NCBI RefSeq assembly: GCF_036669915.1
Contig: NC_089316.1
Coordinates: forward strand, 1,757,743 to 1,821,742
Source: Pocillopora verrucosa
Lineage: Eukaryota; Cnidaria; Anthozoa; Scleractinia; Pocilloporidae
Reading direction: 5' to 3'
DNA length: 64,000 bases
Part shown: one piece after another, positions 22,213 through 34,486 of the stretch
Numbering within the stretch: position 1 is the first letter of the stretch
How the letters are laid out: each line of letters begins with the position of its first letter
Notes under the pieces: generated by a model
Databases searched by the model: none
Seen by the model: only the letters and a program-made list of their open reading frames with translations
What the model was told of the DNA's origin: nothing
Made by a program: the position numbers and the translations under genes

Positions 22213-25200
22213 ATGTGGCTGATTTTCGAGATCTTTGTGGTGTACTTTAAGCTTGTTTTTTATTGGCTGGAAGCAGCTTTTCGTCGAATTATTCCTCCAC
22301 CTAAGAAAAACATCGAAGGCCAAACGGTGTTGATCACAGGTGAGGCACAGCACGTCTCAATGATATTGCTAAAGCTGCTACAGGCGTTGCTCACGATATA
22401 GGAAGGATTGATCCTACTCAAAATTTGGTGTGCAAACAGCTTTGGATATTTTTTTTTGCTATAGACGTTTTACTCGTGCATTTGAGATACCATCTTCTCT
22501 CATTAGAATACTGGTCCAGTGACCTCCAGAATTAATTTAAGTTGATTTTTTTTCTTGCCTATTGATTAGCTATAACAGTAAGGACAAAATTATGTGTGCA
22601 TTTCAACTCTGCATGTTTTTATCGATGTTCTACATGAGCATTTGAGATATTTTCCATCTCGGTATGCCAAAAAACTGATCCACTGACCTCCAGAAGGTTA
22701 TTTCTTGCTTACTGCTCCTGTAACAATAGTGAATAATTAAATATAAAATTATGCGCGATTTCCATACGATTAAATTAATGCTAAGAGTGTTCGACAACTC
22801 GTCATTCCTTTTGATGGTAAGAAGGAGCAGAATTTCAGATCTCAGTTCATTTTATAACGCAAACCGTTCAGTTTTATATTTAAACGATAAATGTCTCCTT
22901 TATCGATATACTTTCGACAATGCATGCGTAATCGGTAGAAGGTACTCTCTGGATCAAGTTTGTAACCTCTTCGTTGTTTTAGAGATGTTGAAGTTAAAGC
23001 GCTCAATGTTTTCTTCTTATTTCATAGGTACCTTATATCTTATGAACAAGATTTATGATTTAATTACTTTTGAACGTTCAGCCACTGAGCACTACTCAAA
23101 CCTCACTGATAATGATTTAGAAGTAATTAAATTTTCCAAGGTGTGGTATTCAATTTCACGATAGTCCTTGTAACAAGTGGTCCTGGAAAGCTGCCCTTTA
23201 CATTCATTATTGAGATATTTATGCTTTGGAAATTAAACCAATAAAATATCAGCACAGAGCTTAAAAGACATGCATTGCATTAGGTTTTAAAATTCAGCTT
23301 TGGACCAATTATATTTCTGGGATTTTCAAGAAAATAGGGGCCTGATTCTACTTGTTGAAATACATATATCAGATGTTTTGGTATGTAGTATCGCTGAGTA
23401 TTTTTACAAGGTGTGCTGTACTTTGATAAGCCCGTAGGGGCTTGTCAAAATACAAACAACAAGTAAAAATACTCAGCAATACTACACACCTTAATGTCTA
23501 GTGAGTTATTTGTTATCCAACTTCTTGTTTATCTGCTAAGTCTTTCTACTCATTTCTCATAGGGCGGGAAAAGCAAAGCAGATAGATAAACATAGTGCGC
23601 ACTGCTGACTGGTTAAACAGGTTTTTTTACAGTACAAAATAACCAACTGTCCAAATAGCCATACAATATTGCAGGATATCTGTTCTCTATTCATGTGTTA
23701 TTTGTTCTTTACTTTGTGCCATTGGATAATAAATGCTGCATATTTACATGTCTTTTGTTTTGCCGATTTTCATTTAAGGTGCTGGTGGTGGGATTGGTAG
23801 ACTACTTTCTCTCCAGTTTGCTGCTCATGGAGCAAAACTTGTCCTGTGGGATATAAACAAAGGTAAGTTACAAAAGAAGAAGATGACACAACACCCCTGG
23901 CCAGGCCGCATGCTCTGAATAATTAAAACCTGGGCCCCTTGATCTGAAGACAAAGGCATCTCTGCTCTCCAGAAAGATGGCTGTTAACCCTTTAACCCCC
24001 ATGAGTGACCAAGACAGAATTTCTCTTAACAATATCAATTCATTATCAAGCAGACAAATGATGAGAAACAAGAAAAATATCAATTAGGGGATTATCAGTT
24101 GATCCAATACCAAATTCTCCAAAGTAACACCACAAGACTTATATGGAGGACAGTAAGGAGAATTACTAATGAGATCTTGGAAGTTAAAGGGTGAACTGGT
24201 TTGTAGGCTTCAAGATGATCAGTGTAATGTAAGAAGGTCACATCATAGAGGGATTGCCAACTTTTAGGTGACAGTGATTTGAACAATTCTTTTTGTGTAG
24301 ATTCAAATGAAGAAACTGCTGCACAAGTCCGTGCCCTTGGTAGGGTCGCTCACACCTATATTTGTGACTGCAGCAACAGAGAGGATGTCTATCGTGTTGC
24401 TGCAAAGGTGCAGCGTGAAGTTGGTGAAGTGGACATATTGGTAAACAATGCTGGAATCTTGTCTGGAAAGAAACTGTTGAATCTAAAAGATGTAGAGATT
24501 GAGAGAACCATGAGAATTAACACTCTGGCACACTTCTGGGTAAGGTTTGAACTCTCTAAGTTCTCCCAGAATTTTATCATCTTGAGTGTGTTATATGGAA
24601 TTGGAACCAAACTCTCTCAACCTTTTTAAAGGAAAATGTACACTAAATGGAAGGAGAATATTTTAATAATCAGATCCATAGTCAACATGTGTTTTTAAAT
24701 TTGATTTCAAGACTATCACCAGCTCGCTTACGTGGCATCTCTGCCTTAAATGTTATTTTGTATTAATCTTTTACATCCCAACATCAGTATGAACATTCTC
24801 CATTAACTGTTCTCCATACATCTCCTGAGATAGTACCAAGGAGATTTTGTGGAACAATCAAGAGTTTTGTCCTTCAATCTTGAAACATTAATGTGTGATT
24901 CAGGGGTGATGTTGTAAGGGGAAATTAGATGCTGGTCACTCTCAGGGCTCCAAGAAACTATTGTAAATTAATACTTATTTTTATCACTGTAGACTGTGAG
25001 GGCATTCCTTCCAGACATGATGGAGAAGAACGAGGGCCACATTGTCAACATAACCTCCATAGCAGGCAGCTTTGCTACAGCCAACTTGACTGACTACTGT
25101 GCATCAAAATTTGGTGCCACAGGTTTCAGTCAATCATTAACCTTGGAGCTGCGTGAAATGGGAAAAACTGGCATTAAAGTGACTTGTGTTCAACCCTATA

Positions 25201-26207
25201 CAGTAAACACTGGACTAGTGTGGTATCCAAAGGCTCGGTAAGCCAGTCAACCGGTCTCTACAGGCATTCCTTAGTTTTTCAGAGACTGGAAAATTTTCTG
25301 GCTCAAATGCCATTGGAAAAATTTAAATGGCCTGAGCCATTTGTTTATCAGTCTGCTCTGGTAATTATTTGTTTGTTTTATCTGTAGTTTTCCATCACTA
25401 TACCCAGTCCTCGAGCCAGACTATGTGGCCAAGGAGGTTGTGGCAGCCACTCTTAGAGATGAGGAAATTCTCTTAATTCCCCGTGCTCTAGCTGTGAACT
25501 TCTTTTTGACTGGGTAAGTCATCATATGCTGCCATCATCCTTAGGCTCTCTAGCTGGGATTTGTCACTCCACAAATCTTAACAACATCTGGTCCCACAGA
25601 GCAGCTAACCCTAGCTGTGTCTGCATCCCTGTATCTATAGATCTCAACTGCTGTGTGATAAGCTGTATGTTTATTGACTATTTCTGAAAGGAACAACTTG
25701 TATAGTTTGAGGTTGGAAGTCCCAGGGGACATTCCTAACTGCTCTTGGATGGATGCCAGATTTTTGATATCCAACAGGTCCACCTAGATTCAATATATGT
25801 TCTTGCCAAAAGGCCCCAACTCAGCAGTTTGAATCTCAATTGTGAAGGATGGTCATTTTTTATTCTTATAATTCAGGGACTGTACTGTTTTCAGTCGTGC
25901 TCATGTCAGAATGAGAAACAGTAAAAATTTAGACAAAGTATACTTCCATTAGATTCTTCCTTTTCTGTCTTTTGTTTGTTTTCATATTTTCAATTGTTCC
26001 CTTCCCAAAATTTTCTTTCTTTCTTCAACACTTTTATGTATGTATTGTCAAGCATTCGCTGTAAGAACCATCTCATGACATTAATTTGATGTTTTTTTTT
26101 AATGTTGTTACAGGATATTACCATTTAAAGCTCTTCTTGTTTTGAGTGACTTCCTTCAAGTTGGAGTCTCTGAACACACTCCAAGAGATGAAAAGAAGTC
26201 TGATTAA
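22213..26207 (+). CDS. SDR-2: SDR16C-type short-chain dehydrogenase, complete duplicate of SDR-1
   Basis: Exons 22213-22339, 23779-23862, 24301-24539, 24993-25237, 25388-25513 and 26114-26207, with the same phases and splice sites as SDR-1, give 304 residues. By eye only one residue differs (Lys164 to Glu), alongside about two silent changes. Cofactor and catalytic residues are unchanged: TGAGGGIG at 42-49, N144, S172, Y185 and K189. Intron 1 (about 1.4 kb) contains a 137-codon open frame at 22751-23164 that is interrupted in unit 1 and so is probably not a gene. The same MITEs lie in introns 2 and 3 and at the stop codon. Confidence 0.93.
23995..24197 (+). repeat. MITE-like element, family A, in SDR-2 intron 2
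   Basis: Copy of the element at 8214-8428, carried along by the segmental duplication. It is a few bases shorter: one GAATTATTACTAAT repeat is contracted. Confidence 0.7.
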
Positions 26208-26989
26208 CCTTTCACCCCTATGGGTTACTGGCTTCTAATGTGTCAATTAATTTGAAGCTTTGACATCCCCACCTCACTGGGCAATCCACAAACATTTGAC
26301 TGTCCCTCGTGCAAGGGGGATGGAGAATTCAACCCTGCTGGAAGTGTCAAATATTTTCAGCGGAATGAACTTGTTTTATTAAGTTATATGGAAGTGTTTA
26401 TAGATAAAGAGTTCAGTTGTGCACGTGAATAGCCCAGATAAAAAAGGTCTACAAGGTATGGGAATGCCTTTAAAAATTAAATTGACCATCAAATCCAACA
26501 CGTGGGCATTTAAACACAATTTAAGCCCCAGGAGACAGATACTTGGAAAAAGCAATCTTCAAAAGTTCAAATGTCCAGGGGTTGGGGAGATACTGAAGCT
26601 TCAAATTAATTTACACATAATTTGTCCGTGCAATAACACCCCTGAATCAAATATAAAGGTCAAAAGAATGAGGATATGATCACCAATTTAAGTAGCACAT
26701 GATTGTCAAAATAAATTCTCCTTGACAGTAGCCAACATAGGAAATGTAGAAAGAACCAGTTTGGAGAATATGATTGAATATTAATGTTGGGGTGTGAGTG
26801 GTTCTCTAGAAATTGAGACTCAACTAACACCTCATGAACTTTTTAGCTCACAAATTTGTAGTAAGTTAGAGCTTAAAGTTCAGCAAAAATATTTATCCAC
26901 AGATTCATTTTGTCAAACACTTTACTAGTTATATGACTGCAGTGAAAATCAACTGCTTCTTTCACTTTCTTACACAAATAATACTTAAA

Positions 26990-27121
26990 TCAAATAATCA
27001 ATCAATCAGTTGGTCAGTAAGTCACTCACGTAGCCTGAGTCAGTCAGTCCACAATAAGTCATCAATCAATCAATCAATCAAACAGTCAATCAGTCTGTCA
27101 GTTAATCAATCAATCAATCAA
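26990..27121. repeat. Microsatellite (ATCA)n, unit 2
   Basis: Counterpart of 11222-11353, with different repeat number and interruptions. Confidence 0.85.
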
Positions 27122-27742
27122 TTGTGCTTGCCGCAGCTTTCCAAATTTATTACTGTACATCTATTTGAGTAATAGGCTTCTCCTCAATCTCAGTTCAGCA
27201 TTTTTGTGGGGTCTCACTATTAATACCATCAACTTTCCAAACATCTATCTTAGCGTTTTCTTTATGGAAGTCAACTGCAATGTTATTTGTCAGTAGAATC
27301 ATTATTCAATGTTGTACATAAAATTGCACAGAAAATGTCAATTTTGGGCTATTTACATCCTAACACTGGGAGGAAAAAATACTTGCGTATGTATAGTCTA
27401 GCGACAATAACTTGAAGTCAGATGTAGTGAGACAAAGCAGTTAAAATTGTTCGCGAGTATTTGGGCGGTAATTAAGGATAACGCTTTTCATTTTTTTTTA
27501 TTCTTATTTTTTGGGCGTTTCGGCTCCCCCAATCAATCACAATTAAAAAATTATAAACTTGTGCAAATTATAGAGTGTAGTAGGCCGACTAACCGCAGTT
27601 TTGGTTTTCTACACGGCTTATGAACGTTTCCGTGGAAACGGCCCCGTATGCCAACTTACCGACCAAGTGAGAACCAATCAGAACACTCAGATTTACCTCA
27701 GGACTACCTTGCCGAGGAAAGAGATATTTCAATTTCTACAGC

Positions 27743-28172
27743 TTAGTCCAAATCTAGCTCTGCATAGGAGATAGGCTTTTGCTCTCGAATAGTGATGTGA
27801 TCAAGTACAAGTTTTAGCGCTTCCTTCGAATGCAAAAACGTTTCCTTGATAAAATAAACAATGGCCTTTATTATAGACTCTTCGGGAATCCCTGATAATT
27901 ACTCGTTGAGAACTTTCTCGAAAATAGCCAGTGCCTCTTTGCTGCCTTTTTCCATGGCTATGTCTGCAATTACTTGAAGAGCACTGTTATCTGGCAGACA
28001 GAATCCAAGAGGAAGTATTTTGTGTGTACTTGACAAAGTCGTATTGTCGTTATCCATGTACTTTTGAACGACGTGGACAAAAAGCCAGTCGCTTACAAGT
28101 TCACAGGCTCTTACTTCTCGAACTTCCTCTTTAGACAGGTGTGGCTGCTCGGCCTGGAATCTCTTTATCTTC
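27743..28172 (-). pseudogene. cGLR 3' fragment, left arm of palindrome 2
   Basis: Matches codons about 493-627 of the intact genes on the minus strand, ending at TAA 27745-27743. It has the same 5' deletion junction as the unit 1 fragment. Unlike unit 1, the A run in the AMEKGSKE region is full length. No start and no N-terminal catalytic half, so not functional as an enzyme. Confidence 0.88.
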
Positions 28173-29611
28173 TGTGGAAGTCAAACTAATGCAACTCAAA
28201 CATGCGCTGTCTCTTGGAACATAAGTGTTCCTTTCTTTCTCGGAAATATCAAATATTGAATATTTTGACTTCCTAATATGGACTTTTCAAGGCGTCACAT
28301 TCTTTCCGGTGCCTATTGTCTTACGCAAAATCACGGAAGTCAAACTAATGCAACTCAAACATGCACTGTCTCTTGGAACATAAGTGTTCCCTTCTTTCTC
28401 GGAATAATTACAAACAATTTAACAAGCGGAAATTGTCCTTCATTGGTGAAACATGATGGCAAAAAACTCGCTAACCTTAAGCAAGAACTTTGCGTTTATG
28501 TATCACTGATTATCAAATATTGAATATTTTGACTTTCTAATATGGACTTTTCAAGGCGTCACATTGTTTCCGGTGCCTATTGTCTTAGGCAAAATCACGG
28601 AAGTCAAACTAATGCAACTCAAACATCCGTTTTCTCTTGGAATATAAGTGTTGCTTTCTTTCTCGAAATAATTACAAACAATTTAACAAGTGAAAATTGT
28701 CCTTCAATAGTGAAACAGGAAAATAACGTGGACACATTGAGCTTTTGGACAATCAACCTTTAATTTTGTAGGTTATCGTGATCTATAAAAGTTTTCAAAA
28801 ATAAAAGTAAGGTCAACAAAGATTAACTCTCCCAGCTCGCATGGCTGCTGAGAGAAATATGAATCGTTGGATTATGAACGTCAAGGGGTGCATTCTCAAC
28901 TGACATTTTCAGGGTGAAATAACTATTATGAGGATAGCTTCTGCTTTTCGTCTCATATTATTTTTGTACAACCTAAAACACTTTTTCCTTTAAGTTGTCT
29001 GTTTTATTTTGTTTTTTTATTACAAATCTGAGTTTAATTAGACTGGTTTCATTTGTAAGCTTAACAAATTAAAGTTTTGAATAGTAAACCCTCAAACTAA
29101 TATATTTATTACCTCCTTGGAGGCGTTCGATAAACAATTTTGGTGGGTTGAATTATGAGAAAAAGCTCAATGTGTCCACGTTATTTTCCTGTTTCACTAT
29201 TGAAGGACAATTTCCGCTTGTTAAATTGTTTGTAATTATTCCGAGAAAGAAAGGAACACTTATGTTCCAAGAGACTGCCCATGTTTGAGTTGCATTTGTT
29301 TGACTTCCTCCATTTTGCCTAAGACAATAGGCACCGGAAACAACGTAACGCCTCTAAAAACCCATATTAGAAAGGTTAAATATTCAATATTTGATATTTC
29401 CGAGAAAGAAAGGAACACTTATGTTCCAAGAGACAGCGCATGTTTGAGTTGCATTAGTTTGACTTCCTTGATTTTGCTTAAGACAATAGGCACCGGAAAC
29501 AACGTAATGCCTTCAAAAGCCCTTATAAGAAAGGTAAAACATTCAATATTTGATATTCGGTGACACATAAACGCAAAGTTCTTGCTTAGGGTTAGCGAGT
29601 TTTTGGCCATC
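28173..29611. promoter_or_regulatory. cGLR-2 promoter region with repeated, inverted promoter cassettes
   Basis: The promoter block containing GGAACATAAGTGTTCC and the GGTGCCTATTGTCTT / AATATGGACTTTTCAA segment occurs in tandem copies on the left (about 28173-28260, 28260-28420, 28535-28690) in inverted orientation, and twice on the right (about 29245-29400 and 29400-29540) in sense. The last sense copy holds the palindrome at 29412-29427, exactly 185 bp before the 29612 start codon, as in cGLR-1. The CArG/TATA-like site is CCTTATAAGA here. The 28747-29160 spacer has no gene. Confidence 0.5.
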
Positions 29612-31495
29612 ATGTCGTACATTGTGGAGCGATTTGAAGAAAAAGCTAGGTTTATAAACGAAAGCGAAGCCGAACTGATTCGAGAGAGACTCGAAATACT
29701 TGTAAACAACATTGTAACCCAACTGGAAAAGCACGACAGCCGATTTCAGTGTACATTGGTCAAAAGCGGAAGTGTTTACGAAGGAACGAAAGTTTGCGAG
29801 CCGAATGAATTCGACTTCATGGTAAAGATAACCCCTCTTACAGACAAACCATCAATCTTGCAGAGCTCCTGTGCGAGGGATGACGGCTACGTGCAGTTAT
29901 CCCTTGAGGAAGATCAGTGGAAAGACTTCAGAGATGAAAAGGGCTTCTTCAGCCCATACTTGCTTTCCCGTCACTTCAAAAAACTTATCATGGAATCAAT
30001 CTCTGATGTGGAAACTCCTGAAGGATTGAGCATTTACAGAGCTCCCCAGGACGAGTCGGAGGGACGTTTGTGGCTCCTTTATCGTGGAATACTTTGTGAC
30101 AATGGCGAGGAAAATGCAGCTGGTGTCACATACTCCGAAACGCATGGACCATCGACGACCCTCGATATTCATTGGAAAGGGGTCAAACCTTATGACAACT
30201 TGAAAGTGAATGTGGACTTGACGCCAACTATCGACCTGCCCATATCCAGTCTTCCCGTTCAGCCCATAACTGATGTACGCCCCGATGTACAGCCAGAACT
30301 TCAAGGAATTCTACAGAAGACTGGATTCCATGTCGTTCCTGCTGGATTTGACGAGTGGCGCATCTCGTTTTCTAAGGCCGAGAAAGAAATTCTGGCCACT
30401 TCCCCTGACGGTTTTAAAGCATGTTACAAAGTCTTAAAAGTCTTACGAGATGACGTGTCTGAGAATCTGGGATTGAGGACCTCCTTGTTACCGTCGTACT
30501 TATTTAAGACTGTTCTCTTGTCCCAGTTGTTCACCAAAGATGTCCATGCCTGGGAGAAGGAGTTCCGATCTCAAATGATCATCGATGTTTTGGAGCTCAT
30601 TTTGCAAGCAATAAAGCAGGAAAAGCTTCCAAGTTTCTTCATTCCCTCATCTCTACTTCTATCCAAGGCACATGAGAACAGATTGCGGGAATGCCTCGTG
30701 GAAGACATGCTGAACGAAGTGAAGGGCTTCAAAATGGCCAACTCATTGATGGACGTTGAAGAGAAAAAACAACAGGTGAAGATTTTACAACTAATTGAGC
30801 TGTTGCAGTACATATTTTCGTGCCTCAAAGATGGAAAGAATCCAACTAATGTTTGGAAAATGATGTTTGCTAACATCGACAGCGTACCTGGAGCTCGCAC
30901 CGCTACAGAAAAATTTGACGTCAGTTGGATCGATATCATTGACGTAAACGACAGAGAACTTTCCCCAGCCGCCTACATGAATTTAAAGAAGACAATGAAC
31001 ATTTGGGAAGCCTTTGTACCGCTTTTTCGTGAAGCTCTTCAAGGTGAGGAAACACAACTGGCTCAAAAATACCAATTCTTCGTCTCCGAGAAGATAAAGA
31101 GATTCGAGGCCGAGCAGCCAGACCTGTCTAAAGAGGAAGTTCGACAAGTAGGAGCCTATGAACTTGTAAGCGACTGGCTTTTTGTCCACGTCGTTCAAAA
31201 GTACATGGAAAAAGACAATACGACTTTGTCAAGTGCACACAAAATACTTCCTCTTGGATTCTGTCTGCCAGATAACAGTCCTTTTCAAGAAATTGCAGAC
31301 ATAGCCATGGAAAAAGGTAGCAAAGAGGGACTGGCTATTTTCGAGGAAGTTCTCAACAAGTACTTATCAGGGATTCCCGAAATCTTTATAATGATGGCCA
31401 TTGTTTATTTTATCAAGGAAACGTTTTTACATTCAAAGGAAGCGCTGAAACTTAAACTTGATCACATCACTATTCCAGAGCTAGATTTGGACTAA
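29612..31495 (+). CDS. cGLR-2: cGAS-like receptor / Mab-21-type nucleotidyltransferase, intact, intronless (627 aa)
   Basis: Duplicate of cGLR-1 with 19 amino-acid differences by eye. The catalytic set is intact: G53-S54, E66, D68 and D202. PNEFDFM, GPSTTLDIHW and EWRISFSKAEKEIL are kept and there is no zinc thumb. Compared with cGLR-1, several Lys/Asn positions are Glu/Asp (in the segments near residues 185, 229, 266, 284, 579 and 623), making this protein about ten charge units less basic. Since nucleic-acid sensors of this fold bind ligand on a basic face, ligand preference may differ. Single exon; start chosen at MSYIVERF as for the paralogs. Confidence 0.93.
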   Translation: MSYIVERFEEKARFINESEAELIRERLEILVNNIVTQLEKHDSRFQCTLVKSGSVYEGTKVCEPNEFDFMVKITPLTDKPSILQSSCARDDGYVQLSLEEDQWKDFRDEKGFFSPYLLSRHFKKLIMESISDVETPEGLSIYRAPQDESEGRLWLLYRGILCDNGEENAAGVTYSETHGPSTTLDIHWKGVKPYDNLKVNVDLTPTIDLPISSLPVQPITDVRPDVQPELQGILQKTGFHVVPAGFDEWRISFSKAEKEILATSPDGFKACYKVLKVLRDDVSENLGLRTSLLPSYLFKTVLLSQLFTKDVHAWEKEFRSQMIIDVLELILQAIKQEKLPSFFIPSSLLLSKAHENRLRECLVEDMLNEVKGFKMANSLMDVEEKKQQVKILQLIELLQYIFSCLKDGKNPTNVWKMMFANIDSVPGARTATEKFDVSWIDIIDVNDRELSPAAYMNLKKTMNIWEAFVPLFREALQGEETQLAQKYQFFVSEKIKRFEAEQPDLSKEEVRQVGAYELVSDWLFVHVVQKYMEKDNTTLSSAHKILPLGFCLPDNSPFQEIADIAMEKGSKEGLAIFEEVLNKYLSGIPEIFIMMAIVYFIKETFLHSKEALKLKLDHITIPELDLD

Positions 31496-33278
31496 GCTGT
31501 AGAAATTAAAATATCTCTTTCCTCGTCAAGGGAAAAGGTAGTCCCGAGGTAAATCTGAGTGTTCTGATTGGTTCTTGCTTGGTCGGTAGGTTGGCATACG
31601 GGGCCGTTTCCACGGAAACGTTCATAAGCCGTGTACTGTCAGGAAACCAAAACTGTGGTTAGTCGGACCACTACACTGTATAATTTGCACAATTTATAAT
31701 TTTTTAATCGTGATTGATTGGGGGAGCCGAAAACGCCCAGAAAATAAGTAAAAAAAATATCAAAGGCGTTATCCTTGATTTCCGCCGAAATATTCGCGAA
31801 CAATTTTAAATGCTTTGTCTCACTACATGTGACATCAAGTTATTGTCGCTAGACTATACATGCGCAAGTATTTTTTCCTCCCAGCGTTAGGATGTAAATA
31901 GCCCAAAATTGACATTTTATGTGCAATTTTATGTACAACATTGAATAATGATTCTACTGACAGATAAAATGCAGTTGGTTACGATAAAGAAAACGCTAAG
32001 ATAGGAGTTGTAATATAGAGACAGTATAGCGCCTAGCCAATCAGAATCGAGTATTAAGGTCAAGTTATTTCCGCTAGACTATACATACGCAAGTATTTTT
32101 TCCTCCCAGCGTTAGGATGTAAATAGCCCAAAATTGACATTTTATGTGCAATTTTATATACAATATTGAATAATGATTCTACTGACAAATAACATTGCAG
32201 TTGGCTTCCATAGAGAAAACACTAAGACAGATGTTTAGAAAGTTGATGGTATTAATAGTGAGACCCCACAGAAATGCTGAACTGAGATTGAGGAGAAGCC
32301 TATTACTCAAATAGATGTACAGTAATAAATTTGGAAAGCTGAGGCACGCACAATTGATTGATTGATTGATTAACTGACAGACTGACTGACTGTTTGATTG
32401 ATTGATTGATTGATGACTAATTGTGGACTGACTGACTCAGGCTAAGTGAGTGACTTACTGACCAACTGATTGATTGATTATTTGATTCAAGTATTATTTG
32501 TGTAAGAAAGTGAAAGAAGCAGTTGATTTTCACTGCAGTCATATAAATAGTAAAGTGTTTGACAAAATGAATCTGTGGATAAATATTTTTGCTGAGGTTT
32601 AAGCTCTAACTTACTACAAATTTGTGAGCTAAAAAGTTCATGAGGTGTCAGTTGAGTCTCAATTTCTAGAGAACCACTCACACCCCAACATTAATATTCA
32701 ATCATATTCTCCAAACTGGTTCTTTCTACATTTCCTATGTTGGCTACTGTCAAGGAGAATTTATTTTGACAATCATGTGCTACTTAAATTGGTGATCATA
32801 TCCTCATTCTTTTGACCTTTATATTTGATTCAGGGGTGTTATTGCACAGACAAATTATGTGTAAATTAATTTGAAGCTTCAGTATCTCCTCAACCCCTGG
32901 ACATTTGAACTTTTAAAGATTGCTTTTTCCAAATATCTCTCTCCTGGGGCTTAAATTGTGTTCAAATACCCACCTGTTGGATTTGATGGTCAATTTAATT
33001 TTTAAAGGCATGATCAGACCTTGTAGACCTTTTTTATCTGGGCTATTCACATGCGCAACTGAATTCTTTATCTATAAACACTTCTATATAACTTAATAAA
33101 ACAAGTTCATTCTGCTGAAAATATTTGGCACTTCCAGCAGGGTTGAATTCTCCATCCACCTGGCACAAGGGACAGTCAAATGTTTGTGGGTTGCCCAGTG
33201 AGGTGGGGGGGATGGGGGGATGTCAAAGTTTCAAATTAATTGACACATTAGAAGCCAGTCACCCATAGGGGTGAAAGG
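31496..33278. other. Shared cGLR/SDR tail, unit 2 right arm
   Basis: Inverted copy of the SDR 3' tail. It contains the double block at 31843-32225, the microsatellite at 32352-32480, and the nested MITE composite at about 32690-33281. No gene. The matching stretch in unit 1 is 15148-16904. Confidence 0.7.
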
Positions 33279-34486
33279 TTAACCAGACTTCTTTTCATCT
33301 CTTGGACTGTGTTCAGAGACTCCAACTTGAAGGAAGTCACTCAAAACAAGAAGAGCTTTAAATGGTAATATCCTGCAGCAGCATTAAAAAAAAATCAAAT
33401 CAATATCATGAGATGGCTCTTACAGCGAATGCTTGACAATACATACATAAAAGTGTTGAAGAAAGAATAAAAAAATTTCGGGAAGGAAACAATTGAAAAT
33501 ATGAAAACAAACAAAAGACAGAAAAGGAAGAATCTAATGGAAGTATACTTTGTCTAATTTTTTACTGTTTCTCATTATGACATGAGCACGACTGAAAACA
33601 GTACAGTCCCTGAATTATAAGAATAAAAAATGACCATCTTTCACAATTGAGATTCAAACTGCCAAGTTGGGGCCTTTTGGCAAGAACATATATCTAGGTG
33701 GGCCTGTTGGATATCAAAAATCTGGCATCCATCTAAGAGCAGTTAGGAATGTCCCCTGGGACTTCCAACCTCAAACTATACAAGTTGTTCCTTTCAGAAA
33801 TAATCAATAAACATACAGCTTATCATACAACAGTTAAGATCTATAGACACAGGGATGCAGACACAGCTGGGGGTAGCTGCTCTGTGGGACCAGATGTTGT
33901 TAAGATTTGTGGAGTGACACATCCCAGCTAGAGAGCCTAAGGATGATGGCAGCATATGATGACTTACCCAGTCAAAAAGAAGTTCACAGCCAGAGCACGG
34001 GGAATTAAGAGAATTTCCTCATCTCTAAGAGTGGCTGCCACAACCTCCTTGGCCACATAGTCTAGCTCGAGGACTGGGTATAGTGATGGAAAACTACAGA
34101 ACAAACAAACAAATAATTACTAGAGCAGACTGATAAACAAATGGCTCAAGCCATATAAATTTTTCCAAGCATTTGAGCCAGGAAGTTTTCAAGTCTCTGA
34201 AAAACTAAGGAATGCCTGTAGAGACCAGATGACTGGCTTACCGAGCCTTTGGATACCACACTAGTCCAGTGTTAACTGTATAGGGTTGAACACAAGTCTC
34301 TTTAATGCCAGTTTTTCCCATTTCACGCAGCTCCAAGGTTAATGATTGACTGAAACCTGTGGCACCAAATTTTGACGCACAGTAGTCAGTCAAGTTGGCT
34401 GTAGCAAAGCTGCCTGCAATGGAGGTCATGTTGACAATATGGCCCTTGTTCTTCTCCACCATATCTGGAAGGAATGCCCTCACAGT
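33279..34486 (-). pseudogene. SDR partial copy (exons 4-6), inverted
   Basis: Exon 4 34486-34242, exon 5 34093-33968 and exon 6 33372-33279 are all in frame with intact splice sites. Exons 1-3, including the Rossmann signature and the start codon, are absent because the arm ends in intron 3. Changes include Met160 to Val, Ile170 to Met, a Glu in place of Val after GIK, and Gly for the final Asp. Without a cofactor-binding half it is not an SDR enzyme. It could only be expressed as part of a chimeric transcript from the segment to its right. Confidence 0.88.

Larger units (their letters stand above)
24558..28746 (+). repeat. Left arm of palindrome 2 (inverted repeat)
   Basis: Same structure as 8791-12554: SDR-2 from intron 3, tail, cGLR 3' fragment, then inverted cGLR promoter, here with extra repeated promoter cassettes. 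It is the reverse complement of about 34920-29161. The spacer is 28747-29160. Confidence 0.85.

Noticed and set aside
22751-23164. 137-codon frame in SDR-2 intron 1 as a nested gene
   Set aside because: The unit 1 counterpart is broken by a one-base indel and a stop, and no domain is recognised.
27000-27121. Ser/Gln/Asn-repeat open frames (prion-like protein)
   Set aside because: They translate the (ATCA)n microsatellite and differ in each of the five copies.
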